A DNA stretch of 64,000 nt, taken from positions 117,662,480 to 117,726,479 of the forward strand of contig NC_083345.1 of the NCBI RefSeq assembly GCF_019175385.1. The letters run 5' to 3'. The position numbers and the translations under genes were made by a program. Source of the stretch: Lycium barbarum (lineage: Eukaryota; Streptophyta; Magnoliopsida; Solanales; Solanaceae). Positions 34,236 to 45,996 of the stretch are shown piece by piece (positions within the stretch are counted from its first letter, which is position 1; each line of letters starts with the position of its first letter). The notes under the pieces are model-generated. The model was not told where the DNA came from and searched no databases. It was given only the letters and a program-made list of their open reading frames with translations.

Positions 34236-34415
34236 GCCTTAATGGCTGGACAAGATACTATATATATTTCACCACGCCTTCATGGCCGGACAAGATACTA
34301 TCTATAAATATAACACCATGCCTATATGGCCGGACAAGACCGCGCCTTAATGGCTGGACAAGATGCTATATATATTACCGCGCCTTAACGGCCGGGCAAG
34401 ATATTATATATGTAT
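34236..34415 (+). repeat. minisatellite, ccgcgcctta-atggccggacaagat units
   Basis: Five or six units of about 25-50 bp, each with a core like cgccttaatggccggacaagata, separated by tatatat spacers. The 3' LTR has the same array at 39450-39665 with slightly different copy number and spacing. Confidence 0.8.
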
Positions 34416-34532
34416 ATATGGAAAAGTTTTTTTTATAAGCTAAGCATGCACGACTTCAGAGGCACAAGTTGATCTCTTTTATATTACTTTATCTTCATAC
34501 TTTCATTATGTTGTTATTCATGCCTTACATAC

Positions 34533-34589
34533 TCAGTACATTTCTCGTACTGACGTCCCTTCTTGTGGACGCTGCGTTCATGCCCGCAG
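34533..34589 (+). other. conserved LTR triple hairpin (LARD subfamily)
   Basis: HP1 TCAGTAC atttctc GTACTGA (34533-34553), HP2 CGTCC cttcttgt GGACG (34554-34571), HP3 CTGCG ttcatgcc CGCAG (34572-34589). The three stems follow without gaps. The 3' LTR copy is at 39788-39845, with one mismatch in HP3 (CTACG). Confidence 0.7.
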
Positions 34590-34870
34590 GTATAGATAGG
34601 CGAGACGAGGATCTTTCATCGTAGGCTGCCTTCAGGTACTGGTCTTGAGTGGTGGCTCTAGTAGAGCTTAGTCATAGTGTGACAGTAGTAATGTCAGCAT
34701 CATGGGTCTATTGTGCATATACTTATGCATGATATTATGTTCATATTTAGCCTCTTGATCTTATTGTTGCCATTCAAGACATAGAGGATGTGAGGTGTAA
34801 TTTGGTTCGCTCGGTTTTCGCAAGGTATCGGGTGCCAATCACGCCTTACCTAGGGTGGGGTGTGACAAAT

Positions 34871-34882
34871 TGGTATCAGAGC
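34871..34882 (+). other. primer-binding site of the LARD
   Basis: TGGTATCAGAGC, three bases after the LTR end, is complementary to the 3' end of initiator tRNA-Met, the usual primer in plant gypsy elements. Confidence 0.85.
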
Positions 34883-34924
34883 AGTTCTGTCCTAGGGTTG
34901 TCTGCAAGCCGTGTCTAGCAGAGT

Positions 34925-34964
34925 CCTGTTTATAGGTGTGAAGCCGGCCACACTTATAAACAGG
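34925..34964 (+). promoter_or_regulatory. leader hairpin with palindromic loop, dimerisation-site-like
   Basis: A 16-bp stem (34925-34940 with 34949-34964) with only one G-U pair closes an 8-nt loop, AAGCCGGC, that contains the palindrome GCCGGC. It lies 58 bp after the LTR end, between the primer site and the body. A long stem with a self-complementary loop is the form of retroviral dimer-initiation hairpins, where two RNAs join by loop-loop pairing. The role here is inferred. Confidence 0.6.
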
Positions 34965-37664
34965 AGGCTGCAAGGCATTTAGGAATGATTAACCTTGTTT
35001 TCTCATCTTAGATCGTGCGATGAGAGCTAAGTCATAGGAAATGAAATTCCTTGTACTAACCCTTGATTTCAGCGGAAGAATGGTGTTGACAAAGGAAGTG
35101 GATGATGATATTGGGATTACAGAGGTAAGTCACTTTGCTGAAACTACGTCATCAAAATGTGCATCTTCTATGAGAATGAATTGGTCATAATCAAGATAAG
35201 CTAATTGTATAGTAAAGCAGGGGAATTAGTTACATGTATAATTAAATGATAAGTTCAGTTGTAAGATTGCAGACGATAGAAGTTGAAGGAATCAGTACAG
35301 AGGTAAGTAATGGTAAAAAGTATTATAAGTCAGATATGGTAAGAATGTTGCAAGTATTATTGAAATGTATAGCCAATGAATGGAAGAGAAAGTGACCAGG
35401 GAAATATAAAAGGACAATTGATAAATGTTTAGGTATATTCCGAGTTGTGATGCAAGAGGTAAATTTCGTCATCTTTGCATTTCTATTCGATATTGAGAGC
35501 CCTGTGAGGCATTGCATGTATTTTCTAGGCTGCGTGTTGGTTTTGGGTTGTAAGAAATATAGGGGAAGTTCTGTCAAAATTTTCCTAAAATTTAAGGACG
35601 AGGACCAAAGATTTAAGAGATAACAATGGTTATACGTCTATGATTGCTACAGATTGATTAAAGGGAAAGTATAGGACAAGTTGATATGGGATGATAAAAT
35701 AAATATGATGCTACAAGTGGGCATCGGCCATTAGTTATTGGAATCAAAAGTACTATTATAGTTGGACAGATAGTTGGGCACATTATTATTTCGAGTATCC
35801 CCATAAATTTCGATCGAGAATGGTAATGAAATACAACACCATAAGGTAAAACCTTAAAGGGGGGAAGCAAGTAAGCTTGAGTACGAGCACAAGGACTGAC
35901 TAAGGTATTGGGGGAATTATGACACCCAACAATGGGGCAATCGAAAAGTAATAGGGAGCTATGAAGCAAGATGAGCTAAGGAAATGCAAGGAGAAACCAT
36001 GAAAGTAGACGGAGATAAGATCGCAAGAAAAGGATTCAAGTATATAAATAGAAGAGACGAGCATTTAAGGAATTAAGAGATCTGCTTGACTAATAAACCG
36101 AAACAACAGATAAGTGCGTTAGACTTATCAAGTGAGAATCGGGCAAAGGTCAAAAGCAAAAGGAGAGCCCCAAAGGAAATGATCAAAGGATATTGTGTTT
36201 GGTCGAGACAAGCTGGTGACAATGAACCCTCGTGGAGCAAGCAAAATAATGGCTTCCCTTAAAAAGGGGGGGGGGGGGGGAGGTTACAAACTACGAAAGA
36301 AAAAATTAAGTTCTATGTTGAGTTACAATATTCCCAAGTTCAAAAGGGGGAAATGTACTGGCTTAAAGGAGCCACATTTTGAGATGAACCAATATATCAA
36401 GAATGCGCTAAAGAAAAGTGAGAATGGACTAAATGCAAGTATATTATGAGACAAATGTGAAAAAGGAAGCATGACAAGATGATGAAGGTTTAGCGAATAA
36501 AGGAGAATAAGTTTCGCCAATGCGACACGTTGTATTCCAGACTATGACTCGAATCACACGCGCCGAAGAAATTTCAGGTACATTTAGATATGCAGTAAAG
36601 TACTCCAAGGGGTAGTAGAAGGAGTGAGAAAGGCCGCAAGTGACTAGGGATAAGTATAAAGGACAATCGGGATTACTAAAAAGAACTTGTAGCACTAGAA
36701 GAGATGAAGGCTTTAAAAAGAGGAATATCTATAAGAAGTTGAATAATCTTCAAAGGAAAGGAAGATAGTGTGCTTATGGATAGCCAGACAGCAGTACTGC
36801 CTGCGATGAGGGAGTACCTTGTAAGTCGTGAAATTTCAAATCGCTAGTCAAATCAATTGTGAGAGTATATGACATAGAACCATATAAACAATCGCCATGA
36901 TGAGATGGCTAACAAAATAGTGCAAGGACGACGATAAGGAGCCGAAGAAGCATGGAAGTTAGTTTAAGTCTAAATTAGTCATCGGTATAAAAGATCCAAG
37001 GACTTAAGGAGGGAAGTATACTCGTATTAAAAGGAAGTCGTGACTAAGTGTATATGAGACGAACCTGAGAAACGGTAATCACTGAGAAACATAAGCCACT
37101 AGCAAGGAAATACTATTGCAAATCATCTGGATGCTACCATAGGTGTAAATATGATGGTATTATAAGGGATTGAAGAGTCCAACCAAGGGATAAAAAGGAG
37201 GTAATATGTTGTTATATATATAAGGTCGACTAGTACAAAAAAAGAGGATTTAGAGTAGCACCAGAGAAGCAAGCAAGGAAAGGTGCCACATCTGAACAAG
37301 AGAATTTGTCTACTAGTAGGGAAATAAGGAGCAAGGCAAAAAGAGTACAACAATTAAGGGTGCTTATGGATCGGCGGGGGGCCATAGCAATCATGAGTTA
37401 GGACCATCTTAATGACAACAGGTCTCAGGACGGTAACTAGATATCAATTGACCACTAGGTACATACATAAGAACATGAGGATATGAAACTAATGAATGAG
37501 TTCGACAAAGAATTAGAAGAATATAAAAGAATACTAATGAGCCCATAGTATAAGATCATGGAGATCGGGAACTAAAGGAGACAACCATTTTTAGAAACTA
37601 ATGAAAGCACCGTAAGCTCGCAAGCTACAACATTCGAGGACGAATGTTTCTAAAAGGGAAAGGA

Positions 37665-40264
37665 TGTTACACCTCGCACTTTTAGAGCATGATTATGCCA
37701 CGTACTTCACCGTATTAATGGAGTATCGGAGATGTTCCATGAAGTTTTGGAAGGCACAAGCCATGGGAAAGAACGTAACAGTGAAGTAAAGGATGCATTA
37801 CGATCTCGTAAGTCGTAACCGGGAAGGACAACCTTTGAACCAAAGAAACTGACTATTATCAAGTATGATTAATGATAAATATCATGTATGGAGAGTTTCG
37901 GAAGATTCCAGGACCAAGCAAAGCGAAAAAATAAGTTTGTCGAAAATTTGAAAAAAAAGTTGGCAAAATTCTGGACAGAATTTTTTGTCAACTTTGGAGG
38001 GGCATATCTCCGTGTATATAAGGAGTTTTTAGGTGTTTCAAAAGCCTAAAATGAATTTCTTTGAGTCTAGTTTCCAACGCAATAAACCGTTAGTCAATGC
38101 GACATCATAGCAGGGAGGTATGGACATTACAAGTTAGACGGATGAAGCAGAAAAAATGCTGCTACAGTAACCGGGTGCTACAGTAACTCGACCCACACAC
38201 ACCTATAAATACCCTTCAAACCCATTAATTTTCATCAATTTTCACCATTTTCTCATCCTCCCCACTTCTAAAGAGTTCTTGAAGAGCTCTTGAGAGTTAC
38301 ATAATTCTCCACAACTTTCCATAACTTTCTATAATTTTCCCTAATCCTCCATAATACTCCATAACCCTCCATAATCTTCCACAACCTTTCCATATCATCA
38401 AGAGAGAATATCAACATCAAAATATCAAAGAAAATTCATGGAAGATAATTGTTATTGTTTCTCTTCAAGGCGTTGATGAACTTAATCTTGGAAAGGGGTG
38501 AATGAAGTGAAGTTCTTCCACTATAAGGTATGTTTTTCCTATTATTTACATGATTGATATGATGTAAAGGTTTAGATATTCTTAGAAAGGAAAGAATCAT
38601 AGGATAAAAATCATAAAGATTTGAATTGAAGTTGATGGCCATGAGGTGAGTTTGAAAGAGAATTTTGGATTAATTTGAGACTAAATTGAATATAATTCTT
38701 TGATTATGGTATTATGGATATAGTTATGGTTGGTTTGAAAATTGGAGAAACATTGTGTGCGATGTTTTATGGAATATATTGGTATTGATATTGTTGTTGA
38801 TGTTTTTGGTATTGTTTGGGAGTTGTTTTGGTATTTGGAGGAGGTAAAGAATATAGGGGAGATGCTGCCCGAATTTCGGCAGATGCTAAAAAGATTTCAT
38901 TTGAATTCTTGAGACAAGTGTATGATATTGAGCCTAATGATAACATGGATGGTTTATGTGTAGAGTTGCGAGCTTGGAAGAATAAACGTTGAACGACAAA
39001 GGCGACCAAAAAGGTATGTTAAGGCTAGTCCCTTTCTTTCTAAAGGCATGATTCTTTTCTTATGAATCCACACATGTTTTCCATAACGTCCTTATTTCCC
39101 AAAAGCTAGAAGTTCATGCTTCCCAAAGTTCTTATATTGCTAAAGATAGGTGTTCCCTAGGATGATAATGATGATGATGATGATGATACCATTTCTAGAG
39201 ATTACAAAGTTTACGGTTTGATGCTATTATGAGATTATTGAGTTTATTTCATGACCTTCTTGATTTTATTCATTGTTGTTGGTCTCACCTCATGTTACTT
39301 GTTCCTTCAAGGTCAGATAGAGCTATAATGATTGTTCCATAATATAAACCGGAGGTTATCGACCTTAGGTCACTCTGATAGAGAAGTAACATTTAATTGG
39401 GCTCTCGTGCATGTTATATGTATTTATATATGTGTAATTTATATACTTACCGAGCCTTAATGGCCGGATAAAATACTATATATATTTCACCGCACCTTAA
39501 TAGCTGGACAAGATACTATATATATTTCACCGTGCCTTAATGGCCAGACAAGATACTATCTATATATATAACACCGCGCCTACATGGCCGAACAAGACCG
39601 CGCCTTAATGGCCGGACAAGATGCTATATATATTACCGCGCCTTAACGGCCCGACAAGATATTATATATGTATATATGGAAAAAAAATTATAAGCTAAGC
39701 ATGCACGACTTCAGAGGCACAAGTTGATCTCTTTTATATTACTTTTTCTTCATACTACTATTATGTTGTTACTCATGCCTTACATACTCAGTACATTGCT
39801 CTCGTACTGACGTCCTTCTTATGGACGCTACGTTCATGCCCGCAGGTGTAGATAGGCGAGACGAGGATCTTTCATCATAGGCTGCCTTCAGGTACTGGTC
39901 TTGAGCGGTGGCTCCACTTCTTCCAGGAGCATTGCCGAGTCTGAGTCTATATATATATATATATATATATATGAATTGTGGTAAGGGTACGTCAGGGGCC
40001 CTGTCCCAGCTTGTATACCTCAGTCATATTAGTAGAGGCTTTGCAGACAGTTCCTATGTACAGCTTAGTCATAGTGTGACAGTAGTAATGTCGGCATCAT
40101 GGGTCCATTGTACATATACGTATGCATAATATTATGTTCATATTTAGCCTCTTGATCTTATTGTTGCCATTCGAGACATAGAGGATGTGAGGTGTAAGTT
40201 GGTTCGCTCGGTTTCCGCAAGGTGCCGGGTACCAATCACGCCTTACCTAGGGTGTGGTGTGACA
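37665..40264 (+). repeat. 3' LTR of the LARD, 2600 bp
   Basis: TGTTACACCTCGCAC..GTGTGACA. TATAAATA at 38204-38211, preceded by two ctacagtaac words (38162-38187). The aggtatgt motif is at 39012, the minisatellite at 39450-39665 and the hairpins at 39788-39845. It keeps a segment around 39915-40060, with a (TA)n run and the ggggccctgtccc / tagaggcttt words, that the 5' LTR has mostly lost. Confidence 0.9.
39948..39972. repeat. (TA)n microsatellite in the LARD 3' LTR
   Basis: About 25 bp of TA repeats, present only in the 3' LTR because the 5' LTR lost the segment. Confidence 0.9.
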
Positions 40265-40694
40265 TCTTCAACTGAGTCATCTTCTCTCCCTTTGCTTCCT
40301 TGTTCAGTTGTCTTATTCATATTTCACTTCTGCTATACTCTGAACAATTATGTTCCCGGCTAGGACATCTTCTTCACCTCTGTGCTTGTCTGTACCTAAT
40401 GGAACATGTCTGTGAACTTGATTCATGTGCATTACTTGCAAGTGTGTCTGAACTGTTTATGTGATCAGTTTTTTGGACTTGTTCAATGTCCACGACATTC
40501 TAAATCATTTAGACAACTAGTCTCTTGTGTTTGGAATTTCTGCTTTATTCAGCCAGATGTCTTGCTTTATTAAATCATTCTAGTGGATTCTCATATGTAT
40601 CAAAACCTGATATGTCTTCTTCATGGAACCAACTAATGTGATCTTCTGTCAATCATCAAAACTCATATATGTATCTGTCTAGCTAATGCCAACA

Positions 40695-41819
40695 AAATCA
40701 ATATCGTCTATGCATGCCTTTTTTATAGTTCTAGATGAGGTGTGGAGTGATGAATGCAACTCTTTTCATAGTCTCTAGATGAGGTATCGAGTGATGAATG
40801 CAACTCAAATCAATATTCATAAGTACCCAATCCATTATGGCTATCATAGACCAAGTAAACTGCAAACATACCAACTTAAATGGATTTACCTGTCATTCCT
40901 TATGGCCCGAAGGCTAAACACATATTCTCCGTCACAGCTCATAGTTAGTTCATTTTTAGTTACCCATACAGATACACTGGTGCCCGCACAAGTGCTTGTC
41001 ACCTCTTGAGTATAGGAACCTCAATTTCCCCATTACGTCTCTTTATTAAATTAACCAATACATAGCACTACATAAAGGTCTAGTGAGTCTCAACTTTCCT
41101 GAATCAGAAGTCGAAGAGTCACTCCACGTCCTTTCCTTTTCTCTAAGCCTCCAAATGAGCCCGCTATGTTAAATATAGTATTTATTTAAGATTAAGAATC
41201 TAATGATACCCATAAAGCCATATAAAGAATTCGGGTCCAAAAGGTCAACCCAAAACCTCGTCCCAAACTTTGAAGGTCAAGATGGTAATTTATTGCAAAA
41301 TCGGGTTCTACAAGGTCAAATTAGTAATCTACACGGTCATACGAATCCACAACACCATATTGCTATATTTAAGCCCGCAACCTAAAAATAGACCCAAAAA
41401 GATGACCCCGTACCTACAAAGGTAAAACTGAAATTTAAGCCTAAAATTATGTTACCCATAGTCTAGATAGTTGATATCCTAAAAACCATGAAGGTTCTAA
41501 TCTCAATTGATCCTTCAATTCCATTAAATTCATCAACCCATTTCTATAGAAAACCCCTCAATCAACCACTTAGAAATCAAGGCTAGAATCATAAACTAGT
41601 GAAAGAAATCAATGGAAATCACTTAGATTAAGGTTTAGATTTTACCCAAAAGAAAAAACTTGAATCTTGCACTTGAAATCTCTTAATTTCGAGCTTTATA
41701 GTTTCTAAAATGAGTGAATGGGGAATGAAAGTCGAATTAGGGTTTTTATTTTTGGCCCAGGTATTTACCCATCGTGAACGCGATCCAGACCCGCAAACGC
41801 GACCATACCCGACCCAGAC
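40695..41819. other. 1.1 kb without recognised gene or element
   Basis: It lies between the Sirevirus-like LTR and element F. It holds a local duplication of about 44 bp (ctagatgagg..gaatgcaactc at 40731 and 40775). The part 41200-41819, with aaggtcaacccaaaacctcg, a mid-part rich in aatcaa words and an ending in cgatccagacccgcaaacgc, resembles a decayed LTR end on the minus strand. No protein is supported. Confidence 0.45.
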
Positions 41820-42349
41820 TGTAACGATCCATTTGGTCATTATAGCACTTTTGACCCATTTACCCGCATTGACCCGTCCCGAGCCCTATTAGTGCGACTT
41901 TGACCAGTGAGGATGGGGGTACCGTTCCTGAGGTGATCGGGCAAGATTTATGATGTCTTTCGTGAATAGAGCCTTAAGCTGAAAAATGTTTGACCAATAG
42001 TTGACTTTTCAGTAAATGGATCTTTTTAGGAAATCCATCGATTTTGAGAGGTCTGGATGGCCGATTGTGACTTGGTGGGATGTTCGGTTCAGTTCCCAAA
42101 GCACTTGGGAGCGCTTTGGGTTATTGGTTGGAAAGTTAGTATTTGGCCATTGGGTGTTGACTCGATCTAATAGACCTCCATTAGGAATTTTGAGATCGCG
42201 AGTGAGTCCGTAGTGTCTTTTTATGTGTGAATGCATGTCTGGTTTGCATCTATGAGGTCTCGGGTGATTGTCGGGTTTCGGGATTGAGTTAATGAAAAAC
42301 CAACGAAATTCTAGCGGGACCAGATGTGCCGTAGCAGACTTGCCACAAT

Positions 42350-42500
42350 GAGGGCTTGGTCCGCTATGGCGAGAGGAAGGGAATTGTGGTGAGTCGGCAC
42401 AACCATTGGTAGTCCGCTGTGGCAGACTCGTCATGGTGAATGGCTACCTCTGGCATGGGCCCGCTATAGCGGACTTGTGACTACTGCAGCGGCTGACGAG
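42350..42500 (+). promoter_or_regulatory. U3 block of ccgctat(g/a)gcgg words in F LTR
   Basis: Four or five imperfect palindromes of the type ccgctatggcg or ccgctatagcgga lie just before the TATA-like ctatttaatt. The matching block in the 3' LTR is at 62820-62985. Confidence 0.5.
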
Positions 42501-43554
42501 ACCAGAGTTCTATTTAATTCCTAGTTAAAACCCTTCATTTCCTATCACTTCATTTATTGTTCCTAAGCATCTTTTGAGGCAGTTTGAAGGAGTCCTTGGC
42601 TGATTTCTCTTGCGGGTAAGTTCCCTAACCTAGAATTCATTCCTTCACCCCTGTTAAACTCTAATCCATGCTAGAAATTCTATAGAACTTAAGAGGAAAG
42701 ATGGGTTTTGATGTCTATGTCATTATTTGAGTTTAAGTCTTTCTAAATGATAATTGTTGGTGGATTTGACTAATCTAAGTATGGAATTTGATGATTTAGT
42801 AATTAATAGGCTTGAATCTTCCATTATTGTTGATGAATTGAAAGATTGAAAGTTAGGGTTTACACCCAAATTTGGGGGTTCTAATTGGAATGATGAAATT
42901 GACCTATTCTTAAGTTAATAGCAATTGAATAATGGAATTAAACTTCTAGAACGTTGGGTTACAGGTTTCATTTTTAAAATATTGTTTTGCCCTTATGGAC
43001 CCGTTTTCCCCTTCTTCCATAGTTGATTTGGATTCGAAAGATAGCCTAGCAATATGGGTATCGTTATTCCATTTTTTCTAAATTAGAATTCAATTATGGA
43101 TAGACTTTGAGTATTTGGAGGCTCTTCGAAAAGGCAAGGAATATGTGTGATTGTTTGTGGCTCCCGCTCGGCTACCGGGTAGGTTACGGCTTACCTTATG
43201 GTTAAACTTCGGTTAGCAAAGCATATGTAGAGTTAGTGATTGTTGGAGAAAACATGTTACGCCTTCGGGTATGAAGTTGGATAGATTACTTAGGTCTGCA
43301 ATTTTGTTTGATTGTGGCTTGTTGCCTTGTTGTGACATATTAGCTTCTTGCCACGTGTGTGATACTAGACTTGATGCTGAGTTGCCTTATCTTGATTGTG
43401 AACCTGTATCTCTCATTTATTAGGTATTGTCTTATAAAGAGGAAGGATGTGATTTATTCGTGATTTTGTGATATGTGTCCATGTGTGGCATGAGTGGTAT
43501 TGATAGATTCTTATTGGCATTGATATCTGTCATGCATTCACACTCATACATTTA

Positions 43555-43693
43555 GATCGGATTGCGTGTCGCAACATATGTATGCATATATTAGACCGGG
43601 TACACGTTCCACAACATATACATATATTGGATCGGATTGCAAGTTACGCAACATATATATATATATATATTAGACGGGGTTGCACGTTCCGCA

Positions 43694-43744
<51 letters not shown>

Positions 43745-43765
43745 CGGGTTGTACGCCGTAGCAGG
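43555..43765 (+). repeat. minisatellite gatcgggttgcacgttccgcaac with TA/CA tracts
   Basis: Five units of 35-60 bp like gatcggattgc(a/g)..cgcaacatatatat. Each unit core, GTTGC acgttcc GCAAC, is a hairpin. (TA)n fills the spacers and a (CA)n-(TA)n run lies at 43693-43739. Confidence 0.8.
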
Positions 43766-44576
43766 TACATGTACTTTATGGGTCGCCCATGGGTCATGAC
43801 TATTGAGGCGTGGATGTATTCTGCCCGGAGCATGTGTGTATCAGTGCATTGCATGTGCATTCATCGTATCATCTCATTTTACAACTATTGATCGGATTCG
43901 TGGGTTGTACTTGTGTTTGTGATCACTCTGAGGAATTGTGGGAAACATGGCAGACTTGTGTTTAGGTGCTTCACCATAGGTTATGATTCCTCTGTTGATC
44001 TTTATGTAATTTTAATGCTATTATTAGACTGTGTTCATTGATAATTGATCGGGAGCATGTTTATTTTTCAGGCTCTTCCTTTATATATGTTTGCTAACTA
44101 TTGTCGGCCTATGATATTTACAAGTACAAAGTATTTGTACTGATACTACCTTGTTGCATTCTTTTATGAGTGCAGAGTACGTGACAGGGTCTCCTTCCTC
44201 TCCTCGTTGCTGATTCCTGAGGCTTGCTGACGAGCATCTAGGGTGAGCACATGGACGGATCCGCAGCTCGAATGCCTCTTCTTATTTACTTGTCTTGTTT
44301 GATGTTCCGAGACAGTATTCCACTTTTTCATACTATGTATTCAAATTCAGACTTGTAGTTTTGTAGTAGTGGGTCTTGTACAGCCCTAGACCCCATTCCT
44401 TGGGATTGTTTGTATTATTGCCGCACTTATTTACTTATCCATTCTAGACTTATGATATATATTCAGTGGTTGGGTTTACTTTATTATTGAATTGAATTGT
44501 GATTAAGGGACGGGTTTTCCTAACAGGTGGGAAAAGGGTAGGTGCCCGCACGTTCCCCGATTTTGGATGTAACAAG

Positions 44577-44788
44577 TTAGTATCAGATCCCTGGGTTACC
44601 CAGTCTATAAGTAAAAGAGCATGTCTAGTATAGTCTTGTGGAACGGTACAATGAGCTCCGTACTTATCTACGAGAGGCTATGGGACATTTAGGAAACTTA
44701 AAATTCTTTCATTCTTTCGTTCTACTTTATACAAATTAGTATCTAAAACTTTTTAATTGGTATTTGGTTCATTTCTATTCTCTCACAG
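44577..44788 (+). other. element F leader: decayed primer site and hairpin
   Basis: TTAGTATCAGATCCCTGGG (44577-44595) is a decayed initiator tRNA-Met site. At 44646-44663 GTAC aatgagctcc GTAC forms a short stem whose loop holds the palindrome GAGCTC, at a distance from the LTR (about 72 bp) similar to the stronger LARD hairpin. Confidence 0.55.
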
Positions 44789-45996
44789 ATGGTGAGAACA
44801 CGAGCTACTATCATGAGGGACGAGGTGCCTGAGCCCGCTACTGGGGTCGGTACGAGAGGATGAAGACATGCGAGAGGTCATGCCCAAGCTAGAGGTTGTG
44901 GTGCTGCACCGACTAGGGGCAAGGCCCCTGTAGCTGGACAGAGGCGAGGTCGATCAACTTCTCCAGCGCAAGTGCCAGAGCGACAGCCCGCGAGAGAGCA
45001 GGCAGTAGGGGAAGGTGTGGGGCCAGCCCAAACTCACCCTGAGGTCATGTCCAACCCAATATTCCAAGACACTATGGCCCGTATCCTACTTCATCTCGAT
45101 GCCTAGTATGTTGTGGGCGGTACCACTAATCCAGATAGTTCCCAGACCAGAGTAGGAGTACGGACACCTGAGCAGGGGCAGACATTAGGGATACAGCCTG
45201 GTGCTGCCATGGCCTCGTACATTGATGGTATACTATCCCCTAAGGCTACCCCTAGGCGAGTAGCAGGCAAGGTCTTGGCAGTTGGGGATCATGAGATCAT
45301 CCGTCAATTCTTAAAGATAGAATTGCCTAGATTCTTTGGCACGCGTAGCTAGGATGCATACAAGTTCATTATGAATATGCATGAGAGGCTTTACAAGATG
45401 GACACCATAGAGTCTCACGGTGTGGATTATGTGTCCTTATAGTTTTGCGGAGGCGCAAAGACGTGTTGGAGGTATTTTATTTAAGGTAGACCCGTTGGTT
45501 CACCTCCACTCACCTGGGCACAGTTACACCAGGCTTTCTTGGAGAAGTACGCGCCGCATACTTTGAGTGATCAACGCAGGGATGAGTTCACCTATTTGCA
45601 ACAGAGAGGTATGTCAGTGGCAGAGTATAAGGCCAGGTTCCTGTTTTTGGCTCAATATTCGACCCAATTGATTCTGACAGAGGCAGAGAGGGTTCGTAGA
45701 TTTTTTAGTGGACCTGTGTTTCCACTTCATATTGCTTGACATCAGTTTGTGGCCATGAGGTCTTTTTTACAGGAAGTTGTGGATCATGCCGTGAGTCTCC
45801 AGTCTGCTAAGGCTCGATCATTTTGGAGGGTCTAGTGAGAAAAGGCTTTGTCAGCATGGTAGGTACAGTGGTTCCAGTTATAAGGGTGATGATCAGTCTT
45901 CCAGGACCTATCAGTCAGTCCCCAGGCGTCCCATTCAATCTGCACCGCAGGCATCTTTTGGTAGCCCTTCTAGACAGAGTGGTTATGGGGCCGGGC

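Larger units (their letters stand above)
32464..34867 (+). repeat. 5' LTR of the LARD, 2404 bp
   Basis: TGTTACGCCTCGCAC..GGTGTGACA. TATA box TATAAATA at 32990-32997, preceded by two copies of a gct(a/t)cagtaacc motif (32946-32974). Against the 3' LTR it lacks two pieces near 34660, together about 160-170 bp. It has the aggtatgt motif (33797), a minisatellite (34236-34415) and the triple hairpin (34533-34589). Confidence 0.9.
34868..37664 (+). other. LARD internal region, non-coding
   Basis: 2.8 kb without any gag, pol or other recognisable protein in six frames. It begins with a primer site TGGTATCAGAGC (34871-34882) matching initiator tRNA-Met, then a strong leader hairpin (34925-34964). 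From about 35600 to 37600 the plus strand is unusually rich in A and G (words such as aaggag, agataag, gaaag). A run of 15 G lies at 36266-36280. It ends with cattcgaggacgaatgtttc and a purine tract, taaaagggaaagga, before the 3' LTR. Confidence 0.8.
32464..40264 (+). mobile_element. complete non-autonomous LTR retrotransposon (LARD type), 7801 bp
   Basis: Two LTRs of the same subfamily (32464-34867 and 37665-40264) enclose 2797 bp with a primer-binding site, a purine tract and no gag or pol. A perfect 5-bp TSD, tcttc, lies at 32459-32463 and 40265-40269, so it is an intact insertion. The LTRs belong to the same broad family as solo LTR 51147-53776. It must have used proteins of another gypsy element. 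The two LTRs look very similar by eye, so the insertion is fairly young. Confidence 0.9.
31169..40694 (-). repeat. Sirevirus-like LTR, split by the LARD element
   Basis: On the minus strand it starts TGTTGGCATTAGC (40694) and ends near GATGCTAGCA (31169). The LARD at 32464-40264 with TSD tcttc interrupts it; without that, about 1.7 kb remain. A TATA-like run (gatctatatatatctagg, about 31666-31684) lies on the minus strand. The gag knuckle begins at once beside the LTR edge, so the primer site, leader and front of gag have been deleted. Confidence 0.55.
41820..44574 (+). repeat. 5' LTR of element F, 2755 bp
   Basis: TGTAACGATCCATTTGGTC..GGATGTAACA, followed by a primer site. It matches the 3' LTR (62317 on) at roughly nine of ten bases by eye. 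A U3 block with CCGCTATAGCGG-like words is at 42350-42500, then ctatttaatt near 42510. A minisatellite with (CA)n and (TA)n lies at 43555-43765, HP1 at 44123-44141, HP3 GCATTC / GAGTGC at 44156-44173, and a terminal hairpin TTTTCC / GGAAAA at 44515-44535. Confidence 0.88.

Noticed and set aside
34868..37664. Possible hidden gene in the LARD body
   Set aside because: The longest frames are about 65-115 codons, scattered on both strands, without domain likeness; AG richness alone opens frames.
40695..41819. A host gene in the only sizeable stretch not assigned to an element
   Set aside because: Frames are short, no splice-compatible coding stretch or domain is seen, and the right half resembles a decayed LTR end.
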